In this document: in pieces, positions 59,452 through 64,000 of the stretch
How the letters are laid out: each line of letters starts with the position of its first letter
How positions within the stretch are numbered: position 1 is the stretch's first letter
From: Nocardioides sp. TF02-7
GTDB taxonomy: Bacteria; Actinomycetota; Actinomycetes; Propionibacteriales; Nocardioidaceae
Length of the DNA stretch: 64,000 nucleotides
Direction: 5' to 3'
Assembly: GCF_022437945.1 (NCBI RefSeq)
Contig: NZ_CP092535.1
Location: 4,154,001-4,218,000 of the forward strand
The notes under the pieces: model-generated
Told to the model about the DNA's origin: nothing
Databases searched by the model: none
Seen by the model: only the letters and a program-made list of their open reading frames with translations
Program-made: the position numbers and the translations under genes

Positions 59452-60811
59452 TCAGTGGGCGATGAAGACGTTCTTCTCCTCGGTGAACGCGTAGGGCGCG
59501 TCGGGACCGAGCTCGCGGCCGAGGCCGGACTGCTTGTAGCCGCCGAACGGCGTCCAGTAGCGCACCGAGGAGTTCGAGTTGACGCTGAGGTTGCCCGCCT
59601 CGACGCCGCGGGCGACCCGCAGCCCCTTGCCGAGGTCGTTGGTGAAGATCGACCCGGACAGGCCGTACTCGGAGTCGTTGGCGAGCTCGACCGCGTGCGC
59701 CTCGTCGTCGAACGGCATCACCGCGACCACCGGGCCGAAGACCTCCTCCCGCCAGATCCGCTCGCCTGGGTCGGCGACCGAGACCACCGTCGGCGGCACC
59801 CAGTAGCCGGCGCCGCCGGGGGCCGAGCCGGCGAACAGCGTCTGCGCCTCACCGAGGAAGCCGGTGACGTGGTCGCGCTGCCCGGAGGAGATCAGCGGCC
59901 CCATCTCGCTCGCCTCGTCGGCCGGGTCGAGCACCCGCATGCTGGTGACCGCCGGCTCGAGGAGGGACAGGAACCGGTCGTAGGCACTCCGTTCGACCAG
60001 CAGCCGCGACCGCGCGCAGCAGTCCTGGCCCGCGTTGTCGAAGACGGCGTACGGCGCCGCCGCGGCCGCCGCCTCGAGGTCGGCGTCCGCGAACACGATG
60101 TTGCTGCTCTTGCCGCCCAGCTCGAGCGTCACCCGCTTCACCTGCTCGGCGCAGCCGGCCATGATCCGCTTGCCGACCTCGGTCGAGCCGGTGAAGCAGA
60201 CCTTGCGCACCAGCGGGTGGGTGACGAACCGCTCGCCGACCACGGAGCCCTTGCCGGGGACGACGGTCAGCACGTCCTCCGGCAGGCCTGCCTCGAGCGC
60301 CAGCTCGCCGATCCGGACGGCCGTGAGCGGGGTCAGCTCGGCCGGCTTCAGCACGACGGTGTTGCCGGCGGCCAGCGCCGGTGCGAACCCCCAGCCGGCG
60401 ATCGGCATGGGGGAAGTTCCAGGGCACGATGACGCCGACCACGCCGAGCGGCTCGTGGAAGGTCACGTCGACGCCGCCGGCGACGGGGATCTGCCGGCCG
60501 TGCAACCGCTCGGGCGCCGCGGAGTAGTAGTTGAGGACGTCGCGGACGTTGCCGGCCTCCCAGCGCGCGTTGCCCCACGTGTGGCCGGCGTTGCGCACCT
60601 CCAGCTCGGCCAGCTCCTCGACGTGCTCGTCGACGACGGCGGCGAACCGCCGCAGCAGCGCCGCGCGGTTGCCGGGCGCGACGGTCCGCCAGCGCTGGAA
60701 CGCCTCGTGCGCGGCGGCGATCGCGGCGTCCGTCTCGTCGACACCGGCCAGCGACACCTCCGCCACCGGCTCCTCGGTGGCGGGGTTGACCACGACGTGC
60801 GTCCCACTCAC
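59452..60811 (-). CDS. Aldehyde dehydrogenase (PuuC-like, frameshifted)
   Basis: About 453 aa. NADP/NAD aldehyde dehydrogenase: GVVGVIVPWNFPMPIAGWGFAPALAAGNTVVLKPAE, FTGSTEVGKRIM, RVTLELGGKSSNIVFADAD (general-base Glu), FDNAGQDCCARSRLLVE (catalytic Cys), EEVFGPVVAVMPF and PFGGYKQSGLGRELGP. An extra base in 60409-60413 breaks it. GTG 60811 overlaps the ligase stop (GTGA). Confidence 0.94.
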
Positions 60812-62193
60812 AGTCGCTCGAACCCTCTCCGCAGCTCCCAGTCGGTGACGGCCGCGTCGAAGGCGGCCAGCTCCACGTCGGCCATGTTGACGTAGTGGTC
60901 GACGACCTCGTCGCCGAGCGCCGCCCGGGCGACGGCGGAGCCGGCGAACGCGTCCCGCGCGGCGCGCAGCGTCGACGGCACCCGCGGCAGGTCCGACGCG
61001 TAGGCGTTGCCCTCGAAGGCGGGTGGCACCTCGAGGCCGTTCTCGATGCCGTGGAGGCCGCCGGCGATCATCCCGGCGAGCGCGAGGTAGGGGTTGACGT
61101 CGGCGCCGGGCGCCCGGTTCTCCACCCGAGCCGCGGAGCCACGGCCGACCAGCCGCAGGGCGCAGGTGCGGTTGTCGAGGCCCCACGCGATCGCGGTCGG
61201 AGCGAACGAGCCGTCGGCGAACCGCTTGTAGGAGTTGACGTTGGGCGCGTAGAGCAGCGTGAAGTCGGCCATGGTCGCGAGCACGCCGGCGACGAACGCG
61301 TCGTAGAGCGGCGTGCGACCGCCGTCGTCGTCGGCGAACACGAGCGACCCGTCCTCGCCCCGCAGCGACAGGTGGATGTGGCAGGAGCTGCCCTCGCGGT
61401 CGTCGTACTTCGCCATGAAGGTGATCGAGCAGCCCTCCTGGCTGGCGATCTCCTTGGCGGCGGTCTTGTAGACGCTGTGGTTGTCGGCGGTGGTCAGCGC
61501 GTCGGCGTAGACGAAGCCGATCTCGTGCTGCCCGAGGTTGCACTCACCCTTGGCGCCCTCGACGTCGAGACCCGCGTCGTACATGGTGTTGCGGATCCGG
61601 CGCAGCAGCGGCTCGATCCGGCTGGTGCCGAGCACGGAGTAGTCGACGTTGTACTGGTTGACCGGCGTGAGGTCGCGGTAGCCGGCGTCGGAGGCTGCCT
61701 CGTAGCTGTCGGCGAACGCGATGAACTCCAGCTCGGTGCCGGCGAGGGCGACCCAGCCGTGCTCCTGGCAGCGGTCGAGCTGGCGACGCAGGATGCCCCG
61801 CGGCGACTGCAGGACGGGGGAGTGGTCGGGCCAGACCAGGTCGCACTGGATCATCACCGTCGACGGGTGGTGGGTGAGCCGGCGGATCGTGCGGAGGTCG
61901 AGGACGAACTCCATGTCGCCGTAGCCGGTGTCCCACGACGAGATGGCGTAGCCGTCGACCGTGTTCATGTCGACGTCGACGGCGAGCAGGTAGTTGCAGC
62001 CCTCGGCGCCGTTCTCGAGGACGTGGTCGAGGAAGAAGCGTCCGTGGAGCCGCTTGCCCTGGAGCCGGCCCTGCATGTCGGTGAAGGCGATGACGACGGT
62101 GTCGACCTCGCCGGCGTCGATGGCTGCTCGCAGCAGCGCCACCGAGAGGTGGCGGTCGTTGCGCAGCGGTGCGTCGCTCTGCTGCTGGTGCAC
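60808..62193 (-). CDS. Glutamine synthetase family protein, gamma-glutamylamine synthetase-like (PuuA-like)
   Basis: 461 aa, intact. GS-fold catalytic blocks: VALAGTELEFIAF, EGAKGECNLGQHEIGFVY, GCSITFMAKYDDREGSSCHIHLSL, NSYKRFADGSFAPTAIAWGLDNRTCALRLVGRGSAARVENRAPGADVNPYLALAGMIAGGLHGIENGLEVP. The PuuA type ligates glutamate to an amine. Starts 7 bp after the regulator stop. Its neighbours (permease, aldehyde dehydrogenase, PuuD-like) fit a gamma-glutamyl amine route. Confidence 0.9.
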   Translation of the reverse strand: MHQQQSDAPLRNDRHLSVALLRAAIDAGEVDTVVIAFTDMQGRLQGKRLHGRFFLDHVLENGAEGCNYLLAVDVDMNTVDGYAISSWDTGYGDMEFVLDLRTIRRLTHHPSTVMIQCDLVWPDHSPVLQSPRGILRRQLDRCQEHGWVALAGTELEFIAFADSYEAASDAGYRDLTPVNQYNVDYSVLGTSRIEPLLRRIRNTMYDAGLDVEGAKGECNLGQHEIGFVYADALTTADNHSVYKTAAKEIASQEGCSITFMAKYDDREGSSCHIHLSLRGEDGSLVFADDDGGRTPLYDAFVAGVLATMADFTLLYAPNVNSYKRFADGSFAPTAIAWGLDNRTCALRLVGRGSAARVENRAPGADVNPYLALAGMIAGGLHGIENGLEVPPAFEGNAYASDLPRVPSTLRAARDAFAGSAVARAALGDEVVDHYVNMADVELAAFDAAVTDWELRRGFERL

Positions 62194-62200
62194 CGGTCTC

Positions 62201-62948
62201 CTAACCCACCAGTCCGCGCAGCAGCGCGGCGGTGTCGTCTGCAGTGTTCTTCCATGGCCCGGCGCGCCCGGTCGGGCTTGCCGGCGAGGACCGCCCGTAC
62301 GACGGCCGCGTGCTGCCGGTCGGAGTGGGCGATGTTGGCGTCCAGCACCGGGATCGCGAGCAACATCTCGTGCAGCACCCGCTGCACGTCGGTGACCGCT
62401 GCGACCACCCGGGGCGAGCCGGTGAGAGCGGCGATCGTGAGGTGGAACCGGGAGTCTGCCTGCCGGTGCTGGGCGGGCCGGCGCGCGTCGGTGACCTCGG
62501 CCAGGGCGGTGCTCAGCTGCTCACGCTGCTCCTCCGACAGCTCGCGGTCCAGCTGCCGCTGCGCCGCGAGGTGGGCGGCGCCCGGCTCGGTGATGCGGCG
62601 GTACTCCAGGACGTCGAGCCAGTCCTGGCGCACCGCGGCGGACACCCGGGCGGCCTTGCGCGCCGACGGGGTCCGCGGCTTGAGCGTGACGACGGTGCCG
62701 CCCCCGCGGCCGCGCCGGGTCTCGACCAACCCGGCCTGACGGAGGGCGGCCATCGCCTCGCGCAGGGTCGCCCGCGAGACGCCCAACAGCTCGGCCAGCT
62801 CGCGCTCCGCGGGCAGGGTCGAGCCCAGCGGGTAGACACCGAGCCGGATCGCGGTCGCGAGCTGCTCGACGCACGCCTCGAACGCGTGATGGCCCCGCAC
62901 CGGCCGCAGCACCGCCTCCGGCAGCTGGGGGTGTTGTGCCTCGGTCAC
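62201..62948 (-). CDS. FadR/GntR family transcriptional regulator (frameshifted tail)
   Basis: About 248 aa. Winged helix YPLGSTLPAERELAELLGVSRATLREAMAALRQAGLVETRRGRGGGTVV, FCD domain with HRQADSRFHLTIAALTGSPRVVAAVTDVQ. An extra base near 62244-62247 changes only the end; repair gives AMEEETADDTAALLRGLVG and a stop at 62201. Probably represses the cluster until the amine or its product binds. Confidence 0.88.
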
Positions 62949-63101
62949 TTCGCCATCCTCCGAGCGGGTCGGTCGGCTGTCAATCGTGGCAGGAGTATAG
63001 GTCTGAGATCAGGCCAATCCGATACCAGACTGTTTACAGCGCGCTTCCGTCGGGTCTACCTTCCAGAAAGCCCCTCGACTGGCTCCCACGGAGGATGCGC
63101 C
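62949..63101. promoter_or_regulatory. Divergent promoter region between regulator and permease
   Basis: 153 bp and less GC-rich. TATACT (minus strand, 62994-62999) could be the regulator's -10. GTCTG (63001-63005) and CAGAC (63026-63030) form a spaced inverted repeat overlapping it, a candidate operator. GGAGGATG supplies the ribosome-binding site for the permease. The operator is a guess from position and symmetry. Confidence 0.4.
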
Positions 63102-64000
63102 ATGGCTGACGCTCAGATCCACAACGAGGACGAGGCCCACCTCGCCAAGCTCGGTTACAAGCAGGAGCTGAACCGGACCTGGTCCGGCTTCTCCAACTTC
63201 GCCATCTCGTTCTCGATCATCTCGATCCTCGCCGGCTGCTTCACCAACTTCGGCGCCGGCTTCAACAACGGCGGCCCGATCTCGATCTCGTGGTCGTGGC
63301 CGATCCTCGGCATCTTCATCCTGATCATCGGGTTCACGATGTCGGAGCTGGTGTCGGCGTACCCCACCTCGGGCGGCATCTACTGGTGGGCGGCCAAGCT
63401 CGGAGGACCGGCGGCCGGGTTCTTCACCGGCTGGCTCAACCTGATCGGCCTGATCGCCGTGACCGCCGGTGTCTCCTACGGGTGCGCGACGTTCATCGAC
63501 CTCACGATCAGCACCTACTCCGAGGACTACGCCGCCGACTACTCGCTCACGCGGGTGTTCCTGATCTTCGTCGTGGTGCTCGCGCTCGCGTCGGTGCTCA
63601 ACATCTTCAGCAGCCACCTGATGGCGATCATGAACAACGTCTCGGTCTGGTGGCACGTCGCCGGCGCCGCGATCATCGTGTTGATCCTGATCCTCGTCCC
63701 GGACCGGCACCAGAGCTTCAGCTACGTCTTCACGGAGCGCTTCAACAACTCCGGCTTCATCGACGGCAGCACGTCGAGCCTCGGGTTCTGGTTCGCGATC
63801 GTGCCCTTCGGCTTCCTGCTCACGCAGTACACGATCACCGGGTTCGACGCCTGCGCCCACCTGTCCGAGGAAACCGACGCTGCCTCGACGGCCGCCGCCA
63901 AGGGCATCTGGCGCTCGATCTTCTACTCGGTGCTCGGCGGCTACATCCTGCTGCTCTGCGTGGTCTTCGCCATCCCGGACGACGCGAGCGGCAACCCCGA
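63102..64000 (+). CDS. APC family amino acid/polyamine permease (3' truncated by window end)
   Basis: First 299 residues of a 12-helix transporter. ADAQIHNEDEAHLAKLGYKQELNRTWSGFSNFAISFSIISILAGCFTNFGAGFNNGGP is the APC/YkfD-type start; SELVSAYPTSGGIYWWAAKLGGPAAGFFTGWLNLIG and LLTQYTITGFDACAHLSEETDAASTAAAKGIWRSIFYSVLGG follow. It is the ACT/GABA-choline-like subgroup. Divergent from the regulator, so probably the uptake arm of the pathway. The frame is clean to the window edge. Confidence 0.93.
   Translation, partial: MADAQIHNEDEAHLAKLGYKQELNRTWSGFSNFAISFSIISILAGCFTNFGAGFNNGGPISISWSWPILGIFILIIGFTMSELVSAYPTSGGIYWWAAKLGGPAAGFFTGWLNLIGLIAVTAGVSYGCATFIDLTISTYSEDYAADYSLTRVFLIFVVVLALASVLNIFSSHLMAIMNNVSVWWHVAGAAIIVLILILVPDRHQSFSYVFTERFNNSGFIDGSTSSLGFWFAIVPFGFLLTQYTITGFDACAHLSEETDAASTAAAKGIWRSIFYSVLGGYILLLCVVFAIPDDASGNP

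Overview
The window is very GC-rich chromosomal DNA from an actinobacterium. The SUF operon layout (sufR-B-D-Rieske-C-S-U-T), a fabG-fabI pair, a SURF1-like protein, acVLRF1, DUF3099, DUF3618 and DUF222/HNH (13E12-type) genes, frequent GTG starts and ATGA/GTGA gene overlaps all fit a Nocardioides-like member of the Propionibacteriales. The genus is inferred from overall character and was not tested. I found no rRNA, tRNA or CRISPR array.

Layout. 1-194 is the tail of a fibronectin-III protein. 205-6962 is a complete SUF iron-sulfur assembly operon. 7096-14083 is an Ebo-type metabolite cluster: inositol-phosphate-synthase-like enzyme, UbiA-like prenyltransferase, TIM-barrel protein, EboA, TatD/EboB, EboE and an alkaline-phosphatase-superfamily enzyme. 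14111-19675 holds acVLRF1, a haloacid dehalogenase-like protein, two GNATs, a small zinc protein and DUF222/HNH copy 1. 19730-29107 holds two ABC exporter systems, a kinase-like protein, a zinc metallopeptidase and an ABC-F ATPase. 29169-32791 holds a QueA-like protein, an SDR and three envelope-type small proteins. 32896-37430 is glpK and glpD separated by an AAA ATPase. 37441-49952 is mostly housekeeping (SDR, SURF1, moaA, dodecin, fabG-fabI, sixA, serB, ABC ATPase, NfeD-SPFH pair, TauE). 49983-54074 holds a hydrolase, a secreted protein, a GntR/MFS pair and a DinB protein. 54112-57725 is a mobile or scrambled patch: DUF222/HNH copy 2 (inverted relative to copy 1), remnants of acVLRF1 and of a DUF222 tail, and an IS3-family element that splits a hypothetical gene. 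57912-64000 is a polyamine-type catabolic cluster: class I glutamine amidotransferase, SDR, aldehyde dehydrogenase, glutamine-synthetase-like ligase, FadR-type regulator and APC permease.

Quality warning. About 45 single-base frameshifts break roughly 34 otherwise well conserved genes. Nearly all sit in G or C runs and most are one-base insertions. The two near-identical DUF222 copies carry different indels. I read these as uncorrected sequencing or assembly errors, not pseudogenes, so I give each gene its full span and name its break points. Genuine decay looks limited to the 54-58 kb patch.

How genes work together. The SUF genes form one translationally coupled unit, probably autoregulated by SufR. 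The Ebo genes overlap or nearly abut and probably make and move a cyclitol- or prenyl-derived metabolite of unknown structure. The final cluster looks like a gamma-glutamylated amine (putrescine-like) uptake and degradation route under a FadR-type repressor.
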